A stretch of 64,000 bases of DNA from Pezizomycotina sp. ARF18 (lineage: Eukaryota; Ascomycota): contig AZLU01000075.1 of the NCBI GenBank assembly GCA_002224055.1, positions 1 through 64,000 on the forward strand, in the 5' to 3' direction. The position numbers were made by a program, and so were the translations under genes. Shown in pieces: positions 37,750 through 49,181 of the stretch (within the stretch, counting starts at the first letter, position 1; each line of letters starts with the position of its first letter). Under the pieces are notes generated by a model. That model was not told the origin of the DNA. It did not search any database and saw nothing but the letters and a program-made list of their open reading frames with translations.

Positions 37750-39514
37750 ATGGCTGCAGCGGAAGATCAAAGCACAATATGGGCGATCCTAATTGGTATA
37801 AACCACTACATACCAGGCGACAAGCGCGGGGTCCGATACCGAGACCTGAGCGGCTGCGTATCCGATGTTGGAGCGATCAGAGAGTACCTTCAAGGCGCTG
37901 CGGGCTTCCGGAGCACTAACATCACGATGCTAACTTCGACGAAGGGCGGAACCAACGAAGGGCCGCTGGAAAATGCGCGAGCCTACCGGTGTTCGAGACA
38001 TCGTGCGGGAGCTCGATAACGTTACCGAGAACGCTCGCCGGGGACCTCGTGTATATACACTACTCAGGACACGGAATAAGCAGGAGTAAAACGACCTGCT
38101 CGATAGCGAAGAAGACGAGGCCGATGGCGTTACCGGAACCGCGCTCGCGCTCGCGGACGTTATGACCGGCGGGGCGTTTTACGGGGTACCACCTCGGCGT
38201 TTATGTGAAGAGGATGGTCCAGCAGAGGGTTTACGGGTAACTTGGTACTCGATAGCTGTTTCTCGGAGGTGGTCTGCGGGACTTTGAGCCCGACGACGGA
38301 CCACGGCGTAAGGACCGGAGACGAAGGGTTCGACGACGAGGTTACTCGAAAGCGACCTCGAAGCTGAAAATATCGTATCGCAAATCGATACCGATGAGGA
38401 CGATGATCCCGATTCCGAGTATAGGAACGCCACAAGGGTCGATCGAAATCTTGGCTATCGGACCCTAAAGGCTGCACCGTTCTGACGCCTGCGATACTGA
38501 CGAGACAGCGGCGAAGGTCTGTTCGAAGGGAAGACGTACGGTAAACTCACGTATTGGACCCTGAAGCTTCTGTCGCAGAGCAGCTCTCGGGCAGCGGCCT
38601 TCCTACGCGAAGCTCAGAAAATACGCGGAGAGGAATATTGAAATCGGGACGGGGCAGCTGAGGAGAAGCAGTCACCCCTGCTTATGGGCGACGTAGATAC
38701 GTTTTCCTTGGCAAGGAGCAGGTGGTAGAGTGGCCGGTAAGCTACGTCGCCAAGCGGACAGACAACAACTTGGAGCTTGATGTTGGATGGGCACAAGGCG
38801 CTTCGAAGGGAGCCATATACGACATCTTCCCCGAAACGGCAAACATCAGACCCCAATCCGTCCCTTCTTTCAAAGCTGAGATTACGGAGACTCCACGCGC
38901 TACTCCTTTCGGTCGAAGCAATACTCAACCGGTTAATAGGGTACGGATCTTTCCCTACCGAGTTCTGAAGATATCGGAAAGGGCAGCAGCATATTCTCCG
39001 GCAGTGGGGTCTTCCTGACAATGTCCTTCGTTGGTGTTTCAGAATATTCCCAATCATCGTTAAGCTCCTTAAAAACTGAACTGGAGGCTACGCCCGGATT
39101 TTATTGGACATTGACGCCGAATTAACGCAAGAGCACGATTATAACTAATCCTGGATCAAGAAGAAAATCATTTTGTGATTATGGAAGACGGCGAACCAGT
39201 ACCGAGGATCCGAAAGTGTCGTATTGTACAGGACAAGACTGCGAGTGGATCTCAAAGGTTTCCTACCTGATAAGTCACTTGGCGAGGTACCGGGAACTCG
39301 AAGCCATCCAAGTCCCCTGTACCTGTTGCACCATGACGCCAGACTGGTTCTCATACAAGGTCGAACTCGAAGGCGGAAGGCGAAGGTAACAGCACGTTCA
39401 GCTTGTGAGAAGATCAAGACGGCGAGGAAGTCCCCAGCGGTACAGGTGCTTCTATTCACGTTCGAATTAACAGAAAAGTGCCGCATCCCTTGCGTCTACG
39501 TCAGTTTCTACAAC
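37750..39514 (+). CDS. caspase-like (peptidase C14) protein, 3' end in assembly gap
   Basis: Start ATG at 37750 in context CACGAAATGGC. The caspase p20 fold opens STIWAILIGINHYIPG, then YRDLSGCVSDVGAIREYLQ and FRSTNITMLTS. The catalytic His is in GDLVYIHYSGHG (His codon 38070-38072). The catalytic Cys is in LVLDSCFSEV (Cys codon 38257-38259), where many relatives have DxCFSGG. Later come SPTTDHGVRTGDEGFDDE, VLTACDTDETAA-like sequence, TYGKLTYWTLKLL, CLMGDVDTFSFLGKE and a C-terminal beta-rich extension (VEWPVSYVAKR, HFVIMEDGEPVPR, HLARYRELEAIQVP, IHVRINRKV). That extension is usual in fungal caspase-like proteins of this class, which are distinct from short metacaspases. About eight frame changes occur. 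The coding sequence enters the N gap at 39515. It is head-to-head with the TPR-CHAT gene. Confidence 0.85.
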
Positions 39515-40209
39515 NNNNNNNNNNNNNNNNNNNNNNNNNNNNNNNNNNNNNNNNNNNNNNNNNNNNNNNNNNNNNNNNNNNNNNNNNNNNNNNNNNNNNN
39601 NNNNNNNNNNNNNNNNNNNNNNNNNNNNNNNNNNNNNNNNNNNNNNNNNNNNNNNNNNNNNNNNNNNNNNNNNNNNNNNNNNNNNNNNNNNNNNNNNNNN
39701 NNNNNNNNNNNNNNNNNNNNNNNNNNNNNNNNNNNNNNNNNNNNNNNNNNNNNNNNNNNNNNNNNNNNNNNNNNNNNNNNNNNNNNNNNNNNNNNNNNNN
39801 NNNNNNNNNNNNNNNNNNNNNNNNNNNNNNNNNNNNNNNNNNNNNNNNNNNNNNNNNNNNNNNNNNNNNNNNNNNNNNNNNNNNNNNNNNNNNNNNNNNN
39901 NNNNNNNNNNNNNNNNNNNNNNNNNNNNNNNNNNNNNNNNNNNNNNNNNNNNNNNNNNNNNNNNNNNNNNNNNNNNNNNNNNNNNNNNNNNNNNNNNNNN
40001 NNNNNNNNNNNNNNNNNNNNNNNNNNNNNNNNNNNNNNNNNNNNNNNNNNNNNNNNNNNNNNNNNNNNNNNNNNNNNNNNNNNNNNNNNNNNNNNNNNNN
40101 NNNNNNNNNNNNNNNNNNNNNNNNNNNNNNNNNNNNNNNNNNNNNNNNNNNNNNNNNNNNNNNNNNNNNNNNNNNNNNNNNNNNNNNNNNNNNNNNNNNN
40201 NNNNNNNNN
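39515..40209. other. assembly gap (695 N)
   Basis: 695 consecutive N. The gap follows directly on coding sequence of the caspase-like gene and stops at a 15-base T run (40210-40224). A hard-to-assemble homopolymer may have caused it. Confidence 1.
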
Positions 40210-40224
40210 TTTTTTTTTTTTTTT

Positions 40225-41068
40225 AATAAAGAAATGAATGGGAATACAGAAAGATGGAGTGACCAGTAATTAGAGGTTAACAATGGCGAAATGTTTTAAC
40301 CGCTGGCCCTTTGAAATATATTGGCCTTGGATTGTCTAGTCAAGTATCTGATTTAATTAGCCTAGCTAGTCTGTCTCTATATTATAATACGCGCCGCCAT
40401 GTAGGATATCTGAAGATATGGTATGATATAATATATTAAGCGCCTGGGGAGGTGCGTTAAGACAAAGGTGGAATAGTGAACTAAAAAAAAAGAAAGAAAA
40501 AAAAAAGGTGGAAGAAATTGAATCAGGCAAATTTAGGTTTCTCGGGACTTGAAGGGGCAAACCAAGACTAAAAGACAGGAATACAATGTTGGAAAAGTGC
40601 CATTTGTTCTAATGTAAAACCAGCTGAGCAATTCCAATATAAGAGCAACGAATTGAAAAGAACTTTCAGAAGCCGTTGCCAATTTATGGGTTTATAATAT
40701 ATCAGTAAGGCCGCTCCGTGATTGCTTGCGCTTTTATCCACATGGCCCTGCGGGCCGTCGATGCACAAATGAGATTTCTTGGCAACGCATAGGTGTCCAA
40801 GAAGGGCTTCTCGATGTCAAAGACAGCCCGAGGGTTACGCACGGCGTTTGTGAGGGATCTCAATGTTTCTCCGATGATGAGATCGCGGCCACATGTTTCC
40901 TTGCCGAGTCTGTGCAAGGAATGTGGTTGAGAGCAAGACTATTATAAAAGTCTCAATAAGTTAAAACAATGATACCTATTGGTATAGATGTAGATTTTTT
41001 ATATACTTACGCGGTTTAAATATTTGACGACCAAAACCTCCACGCTTTGAGGGCTAACATCGTCTTCA
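40225..41068. other. intergenic or unresolved
   Basis: After the gap only short frames are found. A minus-strand frame at 40702-40917 follows an intron-like GTATAT...TAATAG stretch (about 40935-41010) and may be a 3' exon of the doubtful gene at 41.1-41.7 kb. Confidence 0.3.
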
Positions 41069-41747
41069 TTAGCATGTTTCACGGGCACAGCTTCGAAGCA
41101 TGCCGCACAAGGCGCCTGCGAGCTCTGCTTCGGTGATGTCTCTCCTAACTAGCATTACTGAAAGACATTTGCGTCTTTTGAAAGGCCGCTTTCCAGAATG
41201 ATGTTTAGCGGAACATCTTCGGAGGATTGGGGTTTGCCTTTGGTTTCTGGGAACTGGAGACTCTTGGGAGAGAATCCTTTTTGGGGACGTTCCGAATGTA
41301 GCGGCGAATGCTCTCGCCATGAAGTATGCGAGCCACTTTTTAGACACAAATCTCTGGGTGCGGCCAGTCATATCGAAAAGGACTAAGCAGGACGCTTTGA
41401 ATGAATGTGAATGGATAGTGTGAATGAAAGGTGTGAAATCGGGAAGAGACAAAGAGGCAACGCAACGTGTAAGTTCCCAAGGAACTTATCAAATTAATGA
41501 GGCAGTTGCTGTAGGAAGTGGAATGGGGTATGTCGAATACCTGATCGCTGATGAAGTGTGATTTGTTTAAGGAATGAAAAAGATATCTGGACGAAAAGCT
41601 GGCGGATACCTCCTTTATATAGAAATTCTGCTCCATCTCCGTCTTATACTCAGCAAATTTGTAGGCCACACTAGGACTAAGGCAGGCTAAGCTGTTCAGA
41701 AGGTCTCTCATAGGAAACTTCATGCGAGAGCTGCTCATATCGTTCAT
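41069..41747 (-). CDS. doubtful hypothetical protein
   Basis: Minus-strand blocks in three frames over about 680 bp. These are SLACLSPSVAYKFAEYKTEM near the 5' end, then EDVPLNIILESGLSKDANVF (about 41200) overlapped by RRDITEAELAGALCGMLRSC (about 41110). A possible GTATAT donor near 41010 could link it to 40702-40917. I recognise no family. It may be a gene with indels or chance open frames. Confidence 0.25.
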
Positions 41748-41773
41748 GAAACGGCAGAGAGCACACGCCTTGA

Positions 41774-41832
41774 AGACAGGAAATGATACTCTGTACGAGG
41801 AGACAGGAAATGATACGAGACAGGAAATGGTA
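41774..41832. repeat. imperfect repeat of AGACAGGAAATGATAC, three copies
   Basis: Copies at 41774, 41801 and 41818. The first two are identical over 16 bases and the third has one or two changes. Spacing is irregular (11 and 1 bases). Confidence 0.85.
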
Positions 41833-42514
41833 TTAAGACACAGGAGAAAAAAAAGTAAGTGTAGGCGCTACTCGACTTGTAGCTTTCTGGACTTGTTTAT
41901 TTGCTTCTTTTATTTTCGCTAAGTCTTCAGAAAAAAAATTTTTTTCGTGGAAATTTTCGTAAAATTTTTCTTTTTTGTGAATTTTTTTTCTTTGAGTCTG
42001 AGGTGCAAGTAATTACATGGTAATTTACTGACCACCAGCCGCGCACGTCATGTTTCAGCCCTATTTGCACCGTTAGATGCCCAAACTTATAAGTGACTTG
42101 CGACGAGCTCTATCACTTATATCAATTGACCCTTGGACAGGTAACTAGCCACATTCCAGGACATTCCACTTAAACCTTCTAAATATCTATCGACCCGAAA
42201 CGATTTCGAAGGAGCTCTACCGTGGCACCTTTATTTTGTGATACGAGACTCTAAAAACTCTTCAATAAACGAACGAATACAATGTTTCTACACGGGAGTA
42301 TGAGAAGGGTCCCTTCTTTCTCATCACGAACCCTTTCTATATGGCAGAAATATTTCCGCGCTGTGCAAAAGGTAATAGGTAATAAGTAATAGGTCACTCT
42401 AATATTTGTAACCCACTCTTCAAGCAATTTGAATATTTAGTATATTTTAGATTGTTTGGTCGTTGGCAATTTTTTTTATCTAATAGAGGGAACGCACTTA
42501 TATAAAGACCGTTC

Positions 42515-42526
42515 GGGGGGGGGGGG
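42515..42526. repeat. poly-G tract (12 G)
   Basis: The only long G run in the window, twelve bases, in AT-rich surroundings. Confidence 0.95.
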
Positions 42527-42916
42527 CGTCAACGGTTTTTTGTACTTTTCCTTTCTTTTTTTTCCCCTGGTGCTGCTCCGCCAATCAATATCCGCTTATG
42601 AATTTTGCCTGTCTAACCGCCTCACGACACCATTTCGAAATGAATAAAAAATGGAAAGAAAAAAATTAGAAAGAAAAAACTTGGTCGCTAAAGATGGCGC
42701 CTTGCGATCATGAGGACCATGGTGGAACTACACAATTTCAGTAACTTGTATGTTTTCCTAAGGCGTACTTATGAAATAATCTCGGCACTCTAAGGATATA
42801 ATGTACCTCGATTAGACTCAATGGCCGACGGCAATCATTAGATATTCTGGCGAAAATTTCAAAGAAATAGAATGCCGTTCTTAAGAACTACTAAGTGCAC
42901 TTTGTCAAACACCGTG

Positions 42917-42924
42917 TATATAAG
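42917..42924 (+). promoter_or_regulatory. TATA box with CT-rich leader, orphan
   Basis: TATATAAG is followed by about 180 bp of C/T-rich sequence like the leader of an expressed fungal gene. The first downstream ATG (about 43161) opens only four codons (MKHW), so no product is seen. Confidence 0.35.
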
Positions 42925-44102
42925 GGCCCTGTTCCCCCGTCCATTTCCAAGGACATCTACATCCGTCCAGGACATCAATCTACACATCCAACTCTCACAT
43001 CTTCCCCAGTGTTCCAACACGCTCAACTTTTCCTATTCAATTGCCGTTACGCCTGCTGTGGTATTGCTAATTCAAGCTTCACCAGAGTATTCAATCTTTC
43101 CCTCGAACTGTAGAACTGTAGCTTGGCCGTTGCGTTGATAGTATTGTCTATAACGATAAAATGAAACATTGGTAACCAGAATGGCGATAACTGGCGTTTT
43201 ATATAACATATCTTGGAAACTTGGGCTTCAGGATGAGTGCGAAAATACGTATACAGTAAACATTTCGGAAAGATTTCAATGTCATGTTCAAATCAATTCA
43301 TGTTCAATCAAGTTATACTGGTAAGAGAATCGTTTGATGATGCACGACGGAGAATTTTGACTATTAATTGCCAATCGATTCATGAAAAAGAAAAAAAAAA
43401 AGAAAAAAAGAGCAGAACAGAAACTGTATTCTAGTATATTCTCGTATTTACAATTTTTCCCATGACACTATAGATGACGGAAAGTGGTGTCTCTTTTTCT
43501 TTTTAGCGCTGAGTGCCATAGCTCTCGGAGCCGAGCGCTTCGATATGCTATCTCTTTCTTTTAGCTCCGCGAAAACGTCGTGCAGCTAGGATATATTTCC
43601 TCTAGCCACAGAAAGCATGCAATAAGACTATCGTCGCCATGTGAAGAGTTTCAATGTAACAGTCAATCTCTGGAGTATTAGATAACTGGCCGGTAATGGC
43701 GGTAGACTATACCAGTGATGGTGTTTTTGTTTTTTGCTCTCCTTATAAGTCCACGTGACAGGTTGTTGAGATCGGCCCTCTTTCTCTCAGGCTGCCTTTC
43801 CACCCAGTTTCTCTCCAACCGCCAAAGCTCTATCATTTCCGGAACTTGACAAAACAGAACGTCCACTCTCACATCCTCAAAGGTTTCAGGCAGCTATACA
43901 CAAGGAGGCTCCAAGAAGGGTCATTTACAAGCTCTTCCCTCATATATAATCTGAGCTGCGGAACCGTCAGCTCTGAAACCAACCCCCTCCCTCGAGGTCG
44001 TACATTTACCGAACAACGCCAACTCGAATCCCGTAATGTCTCGAACGAACGCTGAGTATCTCTAAACTGGCGAACTGCACTCGGTAAATGCATCGAGGTG
44101 TG

Positions 44103-44936
44103 ATGAGTCCTCGGATGACATACGAGTTGCTTTGTTACGTCCTCCCCCTTCCCCCATATTCCAGGCCACAGGTACTTGTATCTTATTGGCTTCATCGACT
44201 GATCATTTCAAAGGCTAACGCAGGAATATAGCACGACATGCTTCGTGAGAGCATTCACGGAGTGGGACGATTACGTCGCCGGCCAAAAAGCTGGAGCGAA
44301 GTACAATGATCAGTTAGACAAATTCCTTCAACTCGTCCATATCCCTACGTATCTGCGCGAGGAGACAAGCCAACTGAAGACGTTCAAAGTGGGATACTCG
44401 AATCTGATCAACTATGCGCGGGCTGCTTGAGGAAGGACAAGATTTCGACGGTGAAGGGTGTCTCGCGGAATGGCAGGATGCGGGAGAGTGGCCGCCTAGC
44501 ACCAAGGCGTACTTCGAGAAGGGTTCGTAGATCCTGCTTTACTCCCTTTCCTTCCCACGAGCTAATCAGTTCTGCAACCGACTTCAACAGGCGGCAAGTC
44601 GAGTACGTCCTCGACTCATCCTCACGGGCTGAAGACGAGAACTACGTCCATGGATCTGGGGAACACTGGAGCGTCTTCACAGAGGACATAAGAAGCTGCC
44701 AAGTGCCTGAACGACGACAATTGGAGTTCATGCGCTTAGCAATTTACGATCCTGCCAGTGGGGCTACGTTTGCGCCCAATGGACCTCATTACCCGCCAAA
44801 CTTCTTCAACCGGTATCCGATCTCCAAGGAGCACTGTGAAAAGGCCGATAAGCTGCACCGTGAGTTTCAGGAGAGGATGGATAACATGACCGACGCAGAA
44901 GGAGGAGATGAGGAAGATCTTTGTGCATGCGGATGA
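44103..44936 (+). CDS. unrecognised fungal family, GGK-EY type (copy A)
   Basis: Function is unknown. The structure is defined by comparison with copies B (53.65 kb) and C (54.5 kb). A tiny first exon MSPRMTYELL ends in a GTTACG donor. The acceptor GCAG at 44222 starts exon 2: TEWDDYVAGQKAG, FLQLVHIPTYLREE, LKTFKVGYSNLINYAR, then in another frame ECLAEWQDAGEWPPSTKAYF-like sequence, ending G before GTTCGT. Exon 3 (44591) begins with the G-G/R-K/Q-VEYVLD element and continues HWSVFTEDIRSC, FMRLAIYDPASGATFAPNGP, PISKEHCEKADKLHREF, then an acidic end (GGDEEDLCACG). Shared positions with the other copies are W-[DR]-x-[YF], [YH][IL]P-x-[EY][LV]R-[ED], the intron just before GGK, and GAT-x-x-x-NGP. 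No known catalytic motif was recognised. Probably cytosolic; no signal peptide. Confidence 0.5.
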
Positions 44937-45426
44937 GGTACCGTGAGTAGTCGGTTACGTTAGGATGCTTGAAGGTTGGGCGGACGGAGATGGTTTTCCA
45001 GCACCGTATATACCTAAATATTATTGCAGATGAAGTATTATACACGGAATCATTTTCCACAAAGGAATTTTTTTAAGCTCTATAACTGGGATCTTCAAGG
45101 AGCCAAAGTCTCTAACAACATTGACGGTAATCACATTAAACTTTGCTTTGTCCTTTCAACAAGAAATCTCTACTCAAGGCCTAGTCTCGCTGACCCAATA
45201 TTCGCTCACAGATACGACCTGGATAGAAGTGAACGTATATTTAACTTCAATTTGCTGTCTTGCTCTTTAAGAATGCATTTTTATCAAGCGCCGTTATTTA
45301 ATATGTCTCCAGACCTCCCGTGGAGGTTTTCCTTGTGGAGGGACTTATCTCAATGAGAATAGAAACACGAATCAACCTAGTCTTATATTCCTGGAATGAA
45401 AAATAATACCAGTAGTTATCTAGGAT
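44937..45426. other. intergenic, no gene seen
   Basis: Downstream of copy A. A 110-codon plus-strand frame (45024-45356) has no motif and no start context, and I do not call it. Confidence 0.5.
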
Positions 45427-46813
45427 TCAGTTTATTCGGAATACTCTTTCCGTTTCGCGCTTCTGATCACTAAAGTAAGCCACAGCGACAATCCCCTGAT
45501 CCGCTCGCACGCGCTGGTACTTTGAGATCCCTCGTGTACAAGCTATCGCACTCCCGCAGGTAATGATTTCTCGGATCATCCCAATCTGAATACGTAGACC
45601 ATTGAGTCGAGTCATTTCTCCCATCGTCGCTGCCGTTGTTTCTCCGGCTTCACGCGTGGTATTGCTCCCTTCTTCGACTTGAACGTCTTTCTTTCCCCAT
45701 TTTTATTTTGTCATTCTTAAGATCTTCCGTGGGACGGTTAGGATCGTATACGCGCCCTTTTTCGGGCGCCTCTCGTACGCTAGAAATTTCAACGATCGTG
45801 TTAAATTTTTTAAAAATGACATAGGGATTCATGCCGACCACCTCATCGTCAGACTTTGGCCCTCATGACCCCTCTTTCTTCTTCCTAAATCTAAGGATTC
45901 CTTACCATCCTGCCGTATTGACTATCATCGAGCAACCAGTCCATACGCTCGAGTCCGGAGCTTTACCGGCTTATTACCTCTAGCCTCGATCTCGACCATG
46001 ACATACCATTCCGCGTCGCTATTCCAGCTATGTGCCTTTGCCACTGTTCGAGGACCTTGAGGATGCGCCCGACTTTAACGGCCTGGTCGCCGTTCTTTTT
46101 TTTAAAAGTCGATGTTTCCGCGGAGGTACGCTTCACGGCCTGGCGGGCTACAGCTAAACCCGATGTAGATTTTATTCGCGGGAGGTCCCTAGACGTGGAG
46201 TTAGATTACATCACTAGGGAAAACAGGAATATAATGCGTACGGTAGCGTTCTCTTTGAAAATATTACAATCAGACAGGTACAAATCCCCCAGATCCGCGT
46301 GCCTCCGCTTGCCGAATCCGCTGTATTTCTTTCGGGCCGTTTCTTCGCTGGTTTCCCGCGCTTCGATTTGGATTCGTAGAATACTAATGTCTCCGTATTT
46401 AACGTGAACGCGATCCTCTTCTTGAGCGCCGGATGGATCTGGAACTTCGACGAGCCGTAGGACGGTTTCCGAACGTTGCTCCGTATCATTTACGGGTTGC
46501 AAGCCGCGTTTGAGAGTCTATAGGGGTTTCTTCTTCGCTTTCTTCATAGGAATCTTCGCTTTGTTCTTCGTCGGACTGCTCATCTTCATTCGGACTGTTT
46601 GATAAGCGGAAGGGTTTTCTTGCTACGAGCTTTGCATTTAATGCAGAACTTTCTCGTATAATTACTGAAGAAACGCGAGACGGCGGAAAGAGTACACTTG
46701 AGCTCGAAGTAGCTGCAGTAAGTGAATATCTCGTGCCATAATACTAGTTTCAGAATCAAGGTAAACGCCGTCAATCCCTTGTGGAATTCTGATCTAGACC
46801 TCACACTAACCAA
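45427..46813 (-). CDS. unrecognised protein with acidic N-terminal stretch
   Basis: Minus-strand blocks in several frames appear to form one gene. The 5' part has KFCIKCKARSKK (46.65 kb), then a long acidic stretch SNSPNEDEQSDEEQSEDSYE and on to ESEEETPIDSQ (46.53-46.6 kb). Next is ETVLRLVEVPDPSGAQEEDR, then KYGDISILRIQIEARETSEE (46.3-46.45 kb). Further blocks are AEWYVMVEIEAR (about 46.0 kb), EVVGMNPYVIFKKFNTIVEI (about 45.8 kb) and RADQGIVAVAYFSDQ (about 45.5 kb), with a stop near 45427. Charged repeats and a CxxC suggest a nuclear or regulatory protein, but I recognise no family. The start is uncertain: it could be near 46.65 kb or at 46813. Confidence 0.35.
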
Positions 46814-47780
46814 ATATCTTTATATATATCCCAGTCGCGTAATTATATGTATACAGCAATAGGAAAATGGCTCTCATAACGTATATCCGAGAATAAGACG
46901 AACGTCCAACAATATAGTAAAATATTGGATGGTTTCGTCAATCTAAATTCCTCCCATGAATGACTTGATTTGAGTTACAGGTAGGTCGGGTGAGGAGGAC
47001 GCTTTGGCCAACGGGGCCTGTCGATCTCCCAGCAGATCATTCCCAAACTAGCCTACTCACGTCAGCGCAAAAAGCGCCACCAGATTCTTGGCCAATAGCT
47101 TGGCCGACGACCGATAAAGTGGCCTCTGCCGAAAGATCCGTGGCACGGAGGTTTCATTTCCACGGATCCTAGCTCTTTTCTGTGCAACCCCGTACCCATG
47201 CCCTAGACATTTTGCGGAAGACTCCGCGGGCCGTTAGGTCTGATCGGAACCACGCGAATCCGAGAATCTAAGTGGGAATACCAAGAATTCACGGTCATGA
47301 AATTTCGCGTGGCATCCTGCAGCTTCAGTCCGCCGCGGCACTTTGCGAAAATAAACTTTATTTCGATACTTAGTTGTCATCAGTGGCAGTTTTTATAACT
47401 AATGGGTAATGTGAGGAGAATATTGTAACGGTCGCCGCGGCGATTATTGGTCCTGGGATCGGGCGCCGGAAGATTATTGATCGTCGCTGTCAAGCATCAC
47501 AGGGAACTATCGAAATCTTTGGCGAGTGAATAGGCGCCAAGACGAGGACCGAGTCAAGCGTGTGGTGGAACAAAGCTAGGGTGTTCGATATTTTGCTTTT
47601 CGATATGGGCTCCGCAGCTTTTACAGCGGACTTGAGATGTATAAGAAATCGGATCTCCCTCTTGGTCGGTGTTTCCATAGATCATAACTAAAAGTTACAC
47701 ACGCTCGACTCGTCATAGCTTAGCTTAGAAATCCGCATCTAAAAGATTTTGTAGCCAGGTCGTTACTACTGCTGCTAATC
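46814..47780. other. intergenic, no gene seen
   Basis: Only short frames on both strands, without motif. It includes the 5' region of the seven-helix gene at 47781. Confidence 0.5.
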
Positions 47781-48917
47781 ATGTCGCAGAATCTAGGACT
47801 TTCACTCAACGTAAGTTTCTCCCGCGATCCTAGACCTAAAACCGTTTACCTTCTACTTACATGTTCTTAGGATTTTCGTCAAATCACTGACTTTCCTCCA
47901 GATATTCCAATGGATCCTCTTCGCCATAACAGTTCCTTTCGTGTTCATCCGTCTCTATGTCCAACTCCGCATGCGCTATCGCCCATACGAGAACTACTCC
48001 TCATCATCGCATTCCTCTTAAACCTCGGCAACACGATAACCATATCCATAACCATCGACCTAGACTACTACAACATGGACGTGGACCTCTCCTACATCTC
48101 CGACGCACAGCTCACTTCCTTAGCCAAACTAGCCTTCGCAAACTCCCTTTCTACTTCAACATGATGACTACTGTAAGGCTATCTTACTGTTGTTCTATGG
48201 CGACCTCACACCCTGGTATGCGTATAGGTATACTTGGTGGAGTATTATGGTTACGTGGGTACTCGTTGTTTGCGGAGCGCTGTACGGGACGCTGTACCAG
48301 TTGTTGAAGTGCTGGCCGATCACGAAGAATTGGGATATGGATTCGACGAGCGGGAGGGCGTGCGGGAGTACGTACGCGCCGGAGATGTCGTTGTTCGGGT
48401 CTCATTTCGTAACAGAATATTTTGGTACGTATCTTATTTCACGCTTTACTTTCGAGTCAATATTTCTACTAGTACTGAAAGCTGACTGTATATGTAGTCT
48501 ACGCGATCCCCTTCGCTATCCTACGCAACCTGCAAAACCTAACCTACAAGCAGAAGAAGGCATGAGACGGCATGTTCGCCGCGGGTTTCTTCAACATCGC
48601 TACGGCGGCGTATACTTTCTTCGTGTACTGTTCTCCGGTAGTAACCACGGATGATCTAGTCAGCGGACCGTGGGTGGACGTTTAGCGCGTCGGTGAATTA
48701 CATCTTGCAATTGCAATCTGCGACGGCGATCATGGTAGTTTGCATGCCTCAGGTTAGGAGGTTCTGGCTAGGAACGTCGGCGGAGGCTATGAGGAGGGAA
48801 AGGGACCAGGCGAATGATGTTGAAGCGGGTGGATCTGTTATTGTTGTACCCTCGCGGCGAGCGATGCGGGACGGAAGTTGGGAATGCGGAGAAGGCGGGG
48901 GTTATGGAGAAAGTTAA
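47781..48917 (+). CDS. seven-helix rhodopsin/PTH11-like membrane protein (copy 4)
   Basis: The ATG at 47781 gives a 10-codon first exon (MSQNLGLSLN) with a GTAAGT donor at 47811 and acceptor at 47901. Exon 2 starts IFQWILFAITVPFVFIRLYV (helix 1), then LLLIIAFLLNLGNTITISI (helix 2) and NSLSTSTxM/LLLFYGDLTPWY in neighbouring frames (helix 3). Helix 4 is WWSIMVTWVLVVCGALYG, ending with the hallmark LLKCWPITKNWDMDS, the CxPxxxxWD motif of fungal rhodopsin-like proteins. Helices 5-6 lie at 48410-48650 in changing frames. The last helix is SATAIMVVCMPQVRRFW, then a charged tail ending 48917. It is convergent with copy 5, ending about 260 bp apart. Three or four frame changes occur. Confidence 0.75.
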
Positions 48918-49181
48918 GAGTTTCGCTGGGAGTATCTAATAATGTCTTGGTGAATGTACACGCCGATTTGATCGAAAGTTATTTAGGGCTAGGTTAAGGA
49001 TAGGGTGATTTTATTTTCACCAAGGAATAATGAAGAATACTATATCGACCTCGTTATATCGTTACTTCTGAAACAATAGCTAAAAACAAAAACGTAAAAC
49101 ATGAGCATCCTTATTGATACATCGGGGATTGACTTGGAACTGGTTTCCGTGTGACCCCGATATTTTGCCACTTTCCCGTGA
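48918..49181. terminator. shared 3' region of two convergent 7TM genes
   Basis: 264 bp between the stop codons of two convergent seven-helix genes. It contains AATAATG/AAAACAAAAA-type AT-rich stretches (49020-49105) suitable for polyadenylation in both directions. No other feature was seen. Confidence 0.35.

Larger units (their letters stand above)
41833..44090. other. intergenic with a TATA/CT-rich leader but no following gene
   Basis: No supportable coding gene. It includes GGTAATA repeats (42370-42394), a 12-G run at 42515-42526, and a promoter-like stretch at 42917 (see separate entry). Short frames on both strands carry no motif. Confidence 0.45.

Noticed and set aside
39224-40237. Three frames of 260-337 codons across the gap
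   Set aside because: Most of their length is translated N; only the caspase-like coding sequence before the gap is supported.
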